Positions 1-12,105 of a stretch of 64,000 nucleotides of DNA are shown here, piece by piece (within the stretch, counting starts at the first letter, position 1; every line of letters begins with the position of its first letter). A program made the translations under genes and the position numbers. Under the pieces are notes generated by a model. The model had not been told where the DNA came from. It was given only the letters and a program-made list of their open reading frames with translations, and did not search any database. This DNA is from Paramacrobiotus metropolitanus (taxonomy: Eukaryota > Tardigrada > Eutardigrada > Parachela > Macrobiotidae). The stretch is taken from the NCBI RefSeq assembly GCF_019649055.1, contig NW_026570223.1, positions 1,116,001 through 1,180,000 of the forward strand. Reading direction: 5' to 3'.

Positions 1-2951
1 AACTGGATGCGAATGGAAAATCTTTGATTATCCCGATGGTGTCCGATTCCTGTCGAAAATGATGAGGTTTGCACACTGCGCATTTCTGTTTGATCACTTT
101 TGCTTGAGCCATACCGTATCGCATTTTGGTCCAGTTACCAAAGTGGGAGCAACAAGATCGAATCGGGCTTCTTCATTTACATCCGGCTCCATTAATGACC
201 AGCTCAGAGAGTTAAACATAATTAAATCCACAGGGTCACCGCATGTTTGACCCTGGATGACGGTTAACGAATGGCAGGCCACCATGCAGTCCTTTATGCG
301 GCTGCTGGGCATTTCTTTTGGATTCGTTATCGCTTCCTCAAACCTTACATTCGCAACAAAAAACTAAATTTAGCAAAATAAGTGGTTCTCACACGTCTAA
401 TATCAGCCTTCGTACGAATACTTCGTACGTTATACAACTTTCAAAATTTTATCGTGCTTACGAGGACTTTTGGCTTGGTAAGACACATTTCATATCAAGG
501 CCGTCCTGCGTCAAAGTGCCAGTCTAGAAATTTCCAGAGCGCAGCATAGAAAAGCCAGTAAACAATAATTTTATCCGCGTCGTTTACCTTGTCGAAACAA
601 ATCAAGTTCACACTGCCACAAATGTTGATGGAACGCGGGCTGAGACAAAAGATTCGGTTCTTTTGTAGCCGCCTTTGGGCGTAAATGATGCCAACTGCGA
701 CATATAGCATTATCAAGGTTCCAGTTTCACACTGCAGTTTCGTAAAATCAGTTCAACTTGAAATCATACCAGAAAGAGCTGCAGGAAGCGCCGGTGGTAC
801 GGCGATAGTTATTACGTCCAAAGATCTACGTTCACAAAATGACATTAGTCATCATTAGATCCTCCAGATTTGTGCCAGCTGTACAAAATTGTTTGTAACA
901 GTACGTAATACCTTATGATGATTTCACTGACTGCTTGGCCGCGCATTGCCTTAACAAATACATAAAAAAATTAAAAGGTATCTGGTCGACGCACATGTGT
1001 AAAAATGTTGTAGTTTTAGTGCCCACTGCCTACTTACTCGCAATATGGCGGAATATATTAGTCCACATAAAGCAATGGCAGCCAATACTATGATAAAGTA
1101 ATACGTGTGCCGGTAGAATTTGAAATCCACCGGCTTAGGATACATGATGCTTCTGATGAGATTGCCTTTGTTCGTAGCAAACCCTAAAAAATTTATGGGG
1201 ACTAAGTTTAGAGAATGTCGGTTTTGCGGTGAAATTCGCTGCCACAAACCAGTTCTTAGCACAACCGCTCGCACCGGCTCATTGGCGTAGTATCTGGTTT
1301 GAAGGACCCGCGTTCCACTGAACACCATATGGCGCTGATATTCTTTTATACCGAACGGACCACTGCAGTCAGGAATTGCCGTCTTCGTTACAGGAACACT
1401 TTCGCCTGCAGAATACCGAAAGTAAGTGCAGAAATTCTGCATATACGCTTTTACATATCTTTAGCTTCGAGCTACCTGTCAGCGCTGATTCATTGACAAT
1501 GGCACTGCCGGCAATCAGGATGACATCACAGAGAACCTGACATCCCAGTGCGGGAATCTGTATGATATCCCCGGGGACGAGCTGCTCACTGCCCACCGTT
1601 TCAGTCTGTGCGCCTGGCCGGCAGACCGTAACGGTTTCTTCAGCGTGCGCCCGCTCCTGCAGCATCTGCTGCATTTTACGCAGCTGGTGGACGGTCAAGG
1701 CCAAGGAGCATAAGGTGGTAATCAATATGGCGCCCGCATAGTAATAATACCTAAAAAAATCAGATAAGCCAAATTATAGTGTCAAAAAACCCTGCATTAA
1801 AGCGAAACCAGGCGTACTTCGAAGTACTGTACGGTAGTTGCATGCTAATCAAAGCATGAAGAAAGCTCGAGCAGATCGACATAAAATATGAACAGTGTGT
1901 GGACTGACCGTTATTCATCCCACTTACCCGTATGAAAACCATAAAGATATGCTGAAGATTTGGAAGATATAAAACGGATTTAAAACCTTCAACAATACAA
2001 ACTGTCGCACACAGCAGAAAGTCGTTCTTAAATGATATTTACTTCTTTGAAGAGTATCTTGATTATTGGAGAAACTTCGATGTTGATCTCGTTGCTCTGG
2101 TAAAGCAATCGCCTGCATAGTATTAAACAACGATACAATAATTTAGCCTGCGAACGACAAAGAAAGGTCTAATCTTGGTACGTGCATATTATACTGAGAA
2201 AAACCATACCTCTGTTGCACTTCTGATGAGTTCAGTGGTGAGCACGTCTGAAAGTATTCCGCTGATAAATGCTGATCCAATCCGAGCAGCCGCACGAATG
2301 CCTTGGATTCCGTATTCCAAATGTATCGAATCCTTCGGTCATCAAAGTACCTTATATCATCAACTCCTTCAAATTTGCCCTTAAATAAAAATGCAGCTGT
2401 CGGTGAAGAATTCTTCAGCATTAAAACGCAGTAAAAAGAGTAACTTTGATCAAAGCTAAATACAACGTACGTTCTCTTTAGGATATACAACGGAAGAGTC
2501 AACTGATTCGGACACCGACGGAACGGAAGGTCTCTGTTCTGTAGCTGCAGTACGCCTGAAACAAATTAATACGCTCTGCGGTTTGCAGTTTTAGGATGGA
2601 ACGTAGCATCTTGGATATCAATGTTACCGAGCACGCTCCGCATCCGTACGCAAAGATTTTACTTTGCAAACAAACCATTGGTCGTAAGTGTTCTAAATTG
2701 ACAGCCATTTCGTCAGGCATATATGAATCCGTTATCACAATAATTTTAATAGTATTATGAAGAGTAGAAGGTTAACGCAGTACTTTGAGCAGAACATAAT
2801 CCGCATGTTCCAGAGTGCACAGAGAGTGTGTACACTGTAGCATCCAGTGTCTCATCCAGTAGAATATTAGACGCACTATTCCGCAGGTACAAATAATGGA
2901 GATCCATGTTAAGACCAGTTTCACTGGATTTCTCCGATAACCAAAAATTTC
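1..2951 (-). CDS. P5B-type P-type ATPase (ATP13A family), N-terminal half, partial
   Basis: Fifteen exons, read from high to low: 2784-2951, 2628-2692, 2471-2555, 2210-2379, 2043-2112, 1928-2001, 1476-1750, 1250-1405, 1038-1183, 912-949, 770-825, 588-694, 462-523, 115-343 and 1-49 (runs off the window). All intron phases agree, giving 583 aa. Visible in order: an N-terminal hydrophobic hairpin starting [19 protein letters not shown] membrane segment; A-domain [15 protein letters not shown] with the TGES motif; [11 protein letters not shown]; the P5-specific [16 protein letters not shown]; phosphorylation motif [12 protein letters not shown]; then the nucleotide-binding start MVACHSLT and GDPVDLIMF. 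The PPALP signature and the DGLD tail after DKTGTLT place it in P5B (ATP13A2-5), transporters of polyamines or cations in endolysosomal membranes. The family usually has TEDGLD; here it is TQDGLD. The start-codon exon upstream of 2951 was not found, and the C-terminal half lies outside the window. Confidence 0.93.
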
Positions 2952-3920
2952 CTGTGGTAAATATGGCTCAAGTTAAGCACAAAAAATAACTCAATAGAAA
3001 TTGTGCTCGAGTAGAAAATACAATCGAGTATAAAAGAAAGAAAACTCGAGTAGAAAATGCACGTACAACTTGATCCTCTTCTCCACTGTTTAATATACTC
3101 CGGCATTCTTTCGACGTTTTCCCTCCCATTGAACAAGCATTTATGTATTACGCACAGGATAAAAACCAACACATTCAAATAATAAATCACTGATAATTGT
3201 TTATTTTTTTGAGTTTGAGATCATAGCAGTGTCAGGGAGACTGTTCGATATACAGCTGCAGGCAGCTTGTACAGAAGCGTGCACGAGTAATTGATGAGTT
3301 GAGAAAGCTGAGTTACTAATAGCAAATTACAATATTATCATTTCCTTCTCTCCTATGCGCTTATCTCTTGTAATAATTCTGATAAGTATTCCGGATTCGC
3401 AAACCGATCAGGTAGAAACGACAACGATAAGCCGTCTTCGACCCAGTTGCAAACAGGTATTATGCGTCCAATCAAGACCAGTACTTATTAATAAAGCATT
3501 TGTTTCACGCCAGAATAGTTTACGTCACATGCAGGACGTGTCAACGTTCCAGTTTTCTCAAATCTCCGTGGACTAAGACTTTAGTGGGTTGGCGCATATA
3601 ACAGTACGTAATCAGATTAACTACCTTTTAACCCAAGAGAAGATAGAGATTTTGGTTGTTTTTTTAATGTTTAAATTTTAACTATTAAGTAGTGTACCGG
3701 CGCTTGCAGTCATTGTTATCGTGGTGGCTATTGCCTATTAAATTTCTATTTGTCTGTAGGCTAAAACTCCATAATTACTAACATAATTTTGCTAGAATTA
3801 GATTTAATAATACGCTTTAGTGTTTTACACAAGACATTGTTTTGTTCAGCGTATCCCAATAAAAAAACCCATCATCAGTCATGTGATTGCCGGAATATTG
3901 TTTAATTAGCAAACAATAAG
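2952..3920. other. intergenic, no supported gene
   Basis: This gap lies between the 5' side of the ATPase and the 3' end of the carbonic anhydrase, both on the minus strand. It should contain the missing first exon and promoter of the ATPase, but I could not find an ATG exon with a phase-0 donor. A short direct repeat (CTCGAGTAGAAAAT) occurs twice near 3006 and 3045. Open frames here show no family features. Confidence 0.5.
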
Positions 3921-5584
3921 CTATATATACCTCGTAATTATGCAAAACACCAGAACTATTAACAGTACACCGGAATTGCGTCCTTTTAATCGGTATCGGT
4001 GTCCCTTAGATACAGTTTCCGCTTCTGGAGGATTGCTAGTCGCAACAGCGAAATGCGTCACAATTCGTTTATTGAGATCCTGTAGTGGTCTGAAATTGTC
4101 CACTATTTCCACATCCCTTTCGGACTTTTTCGCCACGACATCTACATGTTCTACAGGAGGATAGTATTCGACGGTTTCTCGTAAATGGCGGAAGATTTCC
4201 AGCTGCTCTTCCGTGACCTTTAACGGCTGCTCCATAACCGTCCAGATAACCGCTTCCGCGCACGGTGGAGTCGTTAGCGATCCGATGTAACGATAATATG
4301 ACTGGTGTTGTGGCAGTAGGTCAAATAGCGTCAGTTCAGGAAGACTGATATTAATAGGTGCGCTATCTATGAAAAAACATTTACCTCCTTAAAAGTCAAC
4401 AACCCTTTACGTATCTTCTGTTGCGTAATCTGTTCTGTACCTATTAAAGTTGCAGCGGCTAAAGCGTGGAATAGACGATCCAGGTGTTCATTCTTTTCGT
4501 CGCCTTCTTGAGCCAGTTCGAACATTACCGCAATCACTGCGGTGCCGATTGAGTCGGATGAACTGGTGATATCGTACGGCTGCCAGTGCTCCATTTCATC
4601 GTGACTGCGGTGTACAATGTGAAGCTGTTTCCAAAACCGATTTGTTCCAATAACAGCGATACTTTTGTTTATGGCTCAAGATATATACAGCAATTATTTG
4701 AGTCTTAAGGTATGCAATATTGTTCAATTAATATACGTACTTCTAACGGATACCGGCGTCCGTCAATAACATGCTCCGATCCCCGGTTATTGACGGCTCC
4801 CCAGTGGAAATGCATCTGCTGGAAGAAATACGGAATACTCAGACCGGCCGAGTGGATTCCGGGGGTATTTTTGAAGTTACCAGAAAACAGGACTACATGA
4901 ATGGTGAAACAAACCAAATCATTAGAACCACAACAGGTGTGCATAGTTGTTGTGCAGTTTGCTTTCACTGACCGACATGTCCAGTGTTGGCAATAGTCCA
5001 AAGATCATCTACAGCCCGCGCAGCGTAATTGTAATAGCCCACTTCGGTGAGAGATCCGTCAGCTTGCGCTGTGCTGCTGTTGATGGATATGGGGGATTGT
5101 CGAGTTCCATTGCATCGCGGATACCGATCCGACCATTTTGTCGGAGGAAGTTGCTGCACCTCTACATAAAAAAAAAATTTTATTTTTCTTAACTAAATAT
5201 CAGACATAAAAAAATCAACATCAGTTGAAGCAATATCATAATGCAAACGGGATGCAAACGTTTATTTTGTTGTTCCTTTAGGCTCCGTAATCTAAATATG
5301 GATGCTTAACATACTTATTAGCCTTCTACAAAGTGCTGAATAATTAAATACTATAATAATATCATCTTTGTGCAATTGAAACACGATAATTACAGTGGTC
5401 AAATAAGACTAATACATATTCGTTAACTTAACATCATATTGTAGTACCTACCATTAATATCGCGACTAGCGTATCCCCAGTCTGGAAGAAATACTGCCGA
5501 ATCCATCTGAAATATGATAAGAAACACCACAACAGCCAGACAAAACGACGCATGATAATATCCCAATCTATTTTTTCTTAACAT
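3921..5584 (-). CDS. secreted alpha-carbonic anhydrase, probably GPI-anchored
   Basis: Five exons in phase: 5452-5584, 4973-5161, 4741-4892, 4411-4624 and 3921-4366, giving 377 aa. The start ATG at 5584 opens a hydrophobic signal (ASFCLAVVVFLIIF). Alpha-CA landmarks follow: QSPISI; NTGH with the His64 proton shuttle; QMHFHWG with two zinc histidines; SEHVIDG; PLELHIVH, where the third zinc His is formed across an intron; and SLTTPPC. The Cys in RYPRC and the Cys in TTPPC match the disulfide of extracellular isoforms. After a polar GHRYRLKGRN stretch the protein ends in a short hydrophobic tail, as in GPI-anchored CA4-like enzymes. All catalytic residues I can check are present, so it should hydrate CO2 at the cell surface. 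The last intron I placed is only 44 nt (4367-4410); it is needed to keep frame and is the least certain junction. Confidence 0.92.
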
Positions 5585-6375
5585 ATCGGTACAAATTGCA
5601 CCAGATATAATTAAACACAATTGGCGCAGCATTATTATCCAGACCAGATCAACCAGACTACACGCTAACTCTGCTCTCGGAAAACTCGTCACGGAAAACC
5701 ATAAGTAGTAAAGCACTAGATACGAGTATATTCTTACTGGAAAACGTGATCACATCCAAAAAAGTGTCTTGCGGATATTTCATGCGTTCTTCAAGTGGCT
5801 GATGTAATGGAAACTTACTTGTGTAAATATATAACCTAGGCCTGCCAATTCTGGACCGTCCTTGACCCGGCTTCGCGTTTTCCCTGCAACAGCATAAAAA
5901 CATGCTGTGGTGGCTTTTGTAGGTTGGTCGGTAACCTTACAGTGCGATGCCATAATTGTGGTATACTTGTAGGTTTATACGAGTGCATATAATACATACT
6001 ATACGAGTACATATAATACATATTATACGAGTACGGAGTACATATAATACATAATATTATACGTACGTAAGTACATATAATTTACTCGGTAGTATTTCTG
6101 CAAGCGCGTTACAAGCGCAATGGATGCATGCAGATTCAGAACCTCCATTAATAACTCATTGGCTAAGACAAAAACATTGTCACCCCTTCTCCCTAAGGAG
6201 ACGACTTATATAATTAATATCAATCTCAAGATCTTTCAGCTCCGGGCGAATTCCGCCATATCCAGATCAGAGCTGCACCGTGGACGACCCGTTTTGTTTA
6301 ATTAACAGGACCGTGCAGTGTGCAACATTCACCGGCAACAAATCATAGAGTTCTACTTTCCAATACACAATTACA
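5585..6375. repeat. intergenic with AT-rich tandem repeat
   Basis: No gene supported. About 5974-6060 holds three degenerate copies of a roughly 24-bp unit containing ACGAGTACATATAATACAT, followed by further TACGTA/GTACATA variants. The start of the + strand GPCR lies just downstream, so promoter elements are probably here, but I see no clear TATA box. Confidence 0.55.
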
Positions 6376-7526
6376 ATGTCTTTCGCTAATAACTCTTCCG
6401 GCGTTTATGAAACACCTAAATGGACATACGTGTCCATTGTCTCCTTGATAATTACCATTCTGTCGGGAGTTTTCAACTTCCTCGTTTTAGCGTTAGTCAT
6501 CCGTAAAAAGCGCTTACGAACATCCTTTAACATCTACATCATCAGTCTTTTAACGGCCAATATGATGTTCACTGTTATCGGCAACACCCTGGATGTGTAT
6601 AACGACCTGTGGTCGTCATGGGGGTTGGGTTTCCATGTGTGTACGCTGTATATGTACGCCATCTGGACACTGACCAGCTGCCAGATTTTTATGCATTTCG
6701 TAATCAGCACCAACAGGTTTTGCGCCGCGGCCTTTCCCATTAAATACCGGCATAAGCATACCTATCTCATGGCGATTTATTTGTCGCTTGGTGCTTGGAT
6801 AGCTGCACATCTTATAACCCTTCCAGGTAAAAATGATACGATAATATAAATGTCAAAAATTGTAGAAAGGTTCACAAAATCTGAAATATTTGAAACGTAC
6901 CAATAATATCAGTAACCGGAAATTATGACGATGATGATTAGAAAAGAACCAGAAAGCTTCGAGACAGTTTATTAAGCACGTATACTATTATCCTGTCAAT
7001 TTTAGGCATAATTATCGATGCGGAAAAGTATCGGAAACGGGACGTATCAAAAGGCTGTCACATCGATGTGACAATCAATAGCGGTCAGCAGCACTGGATG
7101 ATCTGCGTTCAGCTCTCCTCCTGTGTCGTCATTGCCTGCATTATGCTTATGTATAGCTTTATTATGTACGCCCAAAAACTACACCGTCAAAAGGTCTTTC
7201 CAAAAAACCGTGCTGCCAGCATTCCCAATGAAGCATTTACATCGGGTGCGACCGCCACCAAGACGCTGCGAGCCCATGCGGCCACCCTGCTGACCGTGAT
7301 AACTGCCAGTCTAGTGGTATTCTGGAGCCCCGCCACTCTGTATTATGTCATTGTCCCGCTGACGGACGGGATATGGGATACGAACATTGTAGCTGTAACA
7401 AATATGATGTTCAATTTTCAAACGGTCATGGATCCGATTATTATGGCGCTGGCGGTGTCCGATATTCGCCAGCACATTTGGAAAGTGGTACACCGCTTTA
7501 CAAAGGCCACGGGAAATACCGAATAA
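6376..7526 (+). CDS. orphan rhodopsin-like (class A) GPCR
   Basis: Two exons, 6376-6826 and 7006-7526, phase 1, giving 323 aa. Seven hydrophobic segments are visible: TM1 WTYVSIVSLIITILSG; TM2 after the loop FNIYIISLLTANMM; TM3 with the conserved Cys (FHVCTLYMYA); TM4 LMAIYLSLGAWIAAHLI; TM5 MICVQLSSCVVIACIML; TM6 LLTVITASLVVFWSPATLYY with the usual FWxP; TM7 ending NFQTVMDPIIM. The extracellular loop 2 Cys is in KGCHIDV. The DRY motif at the end of TM3 is replaced by STNRF, and NPxxY by DPIIM. The N-terminus has an N-glycosylation site (NNSS). No ligand can be assigned. It sits alone between a carbonic anhydrase and a lectin-like gene. Confidence 0.85.
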
Positions 7527-8912
7527 ACAGAGCAGTCGCGCTGTTTTCGCTGCTGAAAATCTGATCTCTGTTTGTGCGTCCGCTTTTTAGATGTGCTGAA
7601 ATTAACGGAAATCCAGGCGTTAAATTGTAAGGCTGCGTTTTTCTGACCAAGCAGATTGTTGTCATTTTGCTGTTCGAGTTTTCGGTAAGACCATGCAAAA
7701 CAAGAAACTCTTGTAGAATTGTTGTTTATTACCGAGAATCTGTCCCATAGGAGAAAGGGCCTCAAGACCTCCTACACGTTCATAAGCAAAGCGCTGGGCT
7801 GCATTCGAACAATGCGTTTTCGTAATCGCGTGCTTGGGGCCAGTTGCCTTTATCACGCCATCCTATGAAAATTTTGATTACGCTTTTATAAGGGCAAACT
7901 CCTTGCCCTGAAGGCAGTCACTGATCGGTCCTTTGCCTCTCAGCTGTTACGGTAGAACATGCCCAAAATACTATTTTAAAATGCTGTTGTTTTTGACACT
8001 GGATGGTTTGTTTATTCATGATGCGATGACCTTGCTTCGGTGCTCGTCGACGGCGGCTACAGCGATGACTTGCGGGCGGCACACACGCAAACAAAAACAT
8101 CCCAACCAGCATAACACCGTGAACACACTTACCAAAAGTATTACTTTGTAAGACCAGAAGTGATTCAAGTGTTCTGTGTACACGTGTTCAACACCCAGGC
8201 GATTAATTCACTTGCGGTGGCCGGCTACTACGGGTAGCTAGTGAACCTTTAGCAGTTTAACTTATTAAACGCTGCAATTACGTACTGGTCGCTAATATAG
8301 TCTCATCCAGAAATCTACGTGTTATTTTAAAGCACTATATATAGCGGCATTAGATATAGCGGCATTATTTACTCTGTTGATTTTGCAGTTATTGTGTATA
8401 ATATCCAAAAGCTGACATTTGGCACATAAGACAAAAATTGTCTCCAGTAAGGCGGTATCAAAAAATTTAATGTCAAAGTATCAAAAATTGCCTCCAGTAA
8501 GCCGCTATCAAACGCACATAATACGTTCCATGGAAGTTTAAAGTAAAGTTTACTATTCAAGAAATGCCACTACCTAATCCGTAGAAACCGAAAAAGAGCC
8601 GTGTCATTTTGAAACTGTTAGTTTCTAAGAGCCCAAGCTGCAACTGGCTTGCTCCAATACTTCTGATCAAGTTACAGCGAATGATCGCGTCATTGTCAGC
8701 TGTGGTTCATCGAATTCAGCGCCCGCAAAATTTTTTCAACCTTGAGTTTGTGAGGCACGAGATGCTGTCACCTGCAGACTAAAAACAGTAATATTTGCAA
8801 CATTGTCTTTATAAAATGATTTTTAAGCTGCCACCTTCGTAGATTTAAATTTACTTGGGGCAGATACCAAAAACATCGAAACCAAACACATCAAATTTAT
8901 GTTTGTAGAGTA
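7527..8912. other. intergenic, no supported gene
   Basis: I see no coding exon. A small tandem duplication lies at about 8431-8511 (two copies of CAAAAATTG-CTCCAGTAAG followed by GGTATCAAA or GCTATCAAA), preceded by a doubled TATAGCGGCAT near 8340-8365. These look like slippage or local duplication in non-coding DNA. Confidence 0.5.
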
Positions 8913-9704
8913 TCAGTCCAGTACAACGATGGACCGTATACAGTCACAGTTGTAACTTACGTTTTGTTCTTTCTCTTCTGCCTCCGGAAATCCAACCCTT
9001 TTATCAGAGCATCTAAAGGTGACTACCAATCGCATGGGTACGGTCAATCCACAGAAGCCCATAGCTTGTCGATCGGCTTTAGTAAAAGACAAGGTGCAGG
9101 TGCTATTGTTAAAGCAGATACTAAATAAATCCGCCATCCCTTCCGGTGCCCGGAGTAAGTTGGAACTGGGTTGGCAGAATGCGGGATTAATGCCGCATGT
9201 TCCCTTGGATGTATCATATTTGTAGCTTTCCATAAATAAAGCGGATCTGAGCTCCATAAAAGGCTGTGCAGCGTTAGAACATTCAAGGGTCACTGGTTCA
9301 TCCTCCAGAACTTCTACGGTGCGCACCCGATTGCCGGATAACGGTTTTACGGTATGGGAGACGCTGCCACAGCCGATAAGCAGGCATGTCTGCAAAGGGT
9401 TGGGTCAAGTATCAACAACTAAAACAATTTACAACATCCACTATCCATCGATCGATAAGTGTATTATTTCCGACATTTATGTGTAGTAGGTAATAAATGT
9501 AGTCTAAAATATACAGCGGTAGAATGTAATCTAGTTGCTCCAGTAGATTCGTACAATGAGAAGACCCAAAAAATGGTCACTCCAGCTTAAGAATTTTACT
9601 AAAAAATGATGATAGTCTTATGAGCTTCGAAATTCTCACGACAAATTGCCTACTGTAGCTGCCACCCGTAACAGGACCGATCCCTTGCTAATAATTTTGC
9701 CCAT
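8913..9704 (-). CDS. secreted SUEL-lectin-like domain protein, copy 1
   Basis: Two exons, 9654-9704 and 8913-9389, phase 0, 175 aa. The first exon starts MGKIISKGSVLLRVAAT and continues into TCLLIGCGS, forming a signal peptide split by the intron. The mature part has the cysteine spacing and core of the SUEL (rhamnose-binding, galactose-binding-lectin-like) domain: VTLECSNAAQPFMEL, ALFMESYKYD, GTCGINPAFCQP, NNSTCTLSFTK, and MRLVVTFRCS at the end. It is clearly paralogous to the gene at 16816-17501 (same exon layout and HTVKPLSGNRVRTVEV against KTVKPLSENRLRTVEV). The C-terminal end is uncertain: the frame may stop at 8913 or splice out at a good donor after 8961, but no acceptor is present before a matching out-of-frame DVFG-containing stretch at about 8865-8905. 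Confidence 0.8.
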
Positions 9705-10873
9705 TTGGCAGTTGAACAGCAAACAAGATACACGAATCCAAAACGCGCGAATCCAGAGGGTGGATGTACAAAGTATAGTATAACTGTGATCAAAGCTTCA
9801 GTTACGGCGGACAGCTTTATAAATGTATTAAAGCAATATTTGCCCGTACAACCGTAAGTAATCAAATTAATATGGGCGTCCCAGAACAAGTGCAATTTTG
9901 TTGACGTCAACTGGACAGCTGCCATACCCTTGTATATAATTGCTTCACTTGCTTGCGTAGTAGTTGTTAGTTGTTAATTTGTTACTATGCTCATTACCGC
10001 ATTGCTTCTGTACAGCTCTTCAGAATTTGTATTATCTATTATCCTGTTTTCCGTAAATACAGTAATTCTGCAGTTTAATTTGCAGTATGATGCCAGTGTG
10101 TCTCTGCTGCCACGCGGAAGCAGTAACACACGGAAGTAAAACACAGTAAAACTCGCTTTAATATCAGGATGGTGCTGCCGTATTCATTTTGTTATTTTGT
10201 GACCTACTCAATAACTGTACCTGGTTAGTTATAGATTTGTGATGCGGACAGGGAAGTACATAACTGCATAGAATGCAATTCTGCGGAGGTTGTTATCATG
10301 AAGCCCTCGCACATGGGGGAAATAAACATTCGCTTGCGTACGTAACGTTTTACTGGAGAGTTATAAACTTTGTACCGCACATTATACACTGCATACTCAA
10401 GGTGTAAAGACTCGCTAGCGCCGCCTCTAGACCAAAAGAATAACTTTTTGACCCGACAATGAGCGACTGCCGCGTTCGCCTTGGACTTCTACAAGTGGAT
10501 TCACGTGCGTCCCTGCCTATCTGCAAAACCGTAGTGCATATATGCACTACGGCAAAACCTTCTCGTTTTTCGAAGGCTAACTATTGATTCCTGGAGATGG
10601 ATAACGTAAGATTGCAATCATTGCTGAGCAAGTATGTACACTTGAATTTTGTGCTAATCATATTACAAAGCATTTTTTATCAACAGAAATCATCGGTTAC
10701 GTGTATCAGATAAAGAAGTCGCAAGCATATTATACCAAAACACTGAACAATATGCTCATAATCATATATGAAAACGCGCACCGAATTTTGGCCCTCGCCA
10801 GAGTATTTTCATAGTGAAAATTCCCTTGTGAGAGGTTTTTTGCAGCTCTTTTAATTAGCTCCCAGATAATAAA
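9705..10873. other. intergenic, no supported gene
   Basis: Non-coding by eye. It contains a perfect 24-bp palindrome at 10529-10552, listed separately. The TSS and promoter of the + strand gene at 10874 probably lie at its right end. Confidence 0.5.
10529..10552. repeat. perfect 24-bp palindrome
   Basis: The sequence CCGTAGTGCATA followed by its exact reverse complement has no spacer. It is flanked on both sides by GCAAAACC/GGCAAAACC-like sequence. It could extrude as a hairpin or be a symmetric protein-binding site; its function is unknown. Confidence 0.7.
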
Positions 10874-12105
10874 ATGTACTTCTCTGGTATAGTAGTAATA
10901 CTTTTCGCCACGGTTAACTTTGGCTCAGCATTAGTACAAGTGCCAATTTGGAGATGTGATGCCAGTATATTTATGCCGTGCACCATGCCGGTTATGATGT
11001 TTATGATGGGTCCAGAAGGTCAAAAGCTTCCGCAGCAAGACGGTCTCAACATTACCGAAAGCCAGTTCAACAGCATTTGCAGGTACTGTATTGCAGCAAT
11101 GAAGCATGGTAATAATATTATCATGTTACTACTGTATGTCGAGGGCGCAGTGCGCATGCAATCTTGCGTAAAGAATAACAGCAGATCAACGTACGTATGT
11201 ATTACACCTCTTTGGGTGATTCAAAGAGGAGCCAATTGCCGACATTAAATTTTAATTTTAAAGACATCAAAACAAATTTTGTCAAAAACTTTAGAGTTAT
11301 CAAGCCCACCGTGGACTGTATAAAACAACAGCTGAGCAGTTGTATTCCGGCCAGTATCACGGACGTGCATCAAGCCTTCAACGGTGTGTCCCAGCTTGCA
11401 GGAGCATGCGAGCGCCCCGGAGCATACAACAAATTTAAGACCCTCGCAGAATGTGGGAAAACCATTAACCAAACTGCCAGCACCGAAACGGCACTGCGCT
11501 GCCTGGAAGGACCAGATTCTTTTCTGGAGTTTGGGCCGGCAAGCGCTTTCAACGCCAGTGAACGGGAGCGCATAGAGACAACTGAGTGGACCAACGGAAA
11601 TTTTATGAAAAACTTGTGCTGGTAAGGGACCGAAATCCATAGCAGATCCACTTCCACTCTAATTGCAGCTTAACTTTTGCGAACGTTCCCGTCTTCGAAA
11701 TGTGTTTACAGACTAGATAAGTACTAAAAGACCGATGCTGGTAGACGTACTGGCGTTTATAGCTACGACAAACAAACGTTTATATGAGGAGTAAGTGACC
11801 TTTCCGTAAATCGGTTACGAGCGGCTATTTTAAATTGTAGTGAAATCCAACGACAGAAAAAATGTATGGGCACAACCGTTGCTGATTTATGCAAACCGGA
11901 AGCCAAGCAGCTCGCCGATAGCCTCTTAGCAGAAGTCTTGCAGACCTTTGCATGCACCGGAGCACAAGTGGAAAACTGTCCCACTAGAACCATGCCTGCT
12001 GGGATGGACCGCAGCTCGTTTGGTCAAAGTTTCGGGCAAATGTTTGCTGGAGCAGGAATGGGTTTCCCCGGCGGTAGCGCTCCCGGTCAGGAAGAAATGG
12101 GATAA
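10874..12105 (+). CDS. cysteine-rich secreted protein, family not recognised
   Basis: Three exons, 10874-11082, 11295-11621 and 11841-12105, all phases consistent, 266 aa. The N-terminus MYFSGIVVILFATVNFGSAL is a signal peptide. The mature chain has regularly spaced cysteines (WRCDAS, MPCTMP, SICR, TVDCIKQQLSSCIP, GACERP, AECGKT, LRCLEG, NLCCEIQRQKKC, ADLC, FACTG, ENCPTR) and NIT/NQT/NAS glycosylation sites. It ends in a Met/Gly-rich tail (GAGMGFPGGSAPG). The pattern recalls helical disulfide-rich extracellular families of ecdysozoans such as DUF19-like or 27-kDa hemolymph proteins, but I cannot assign it with confidence. The ATG at 10874 is chosen because it directly opens the signal peptide. 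Confidence 0.82.

Noticed and set aside
9019-9225. Plus-strand ORFs over the lectin-like and similar genes
   Set aside because: They are antisense shadows of the real exons.
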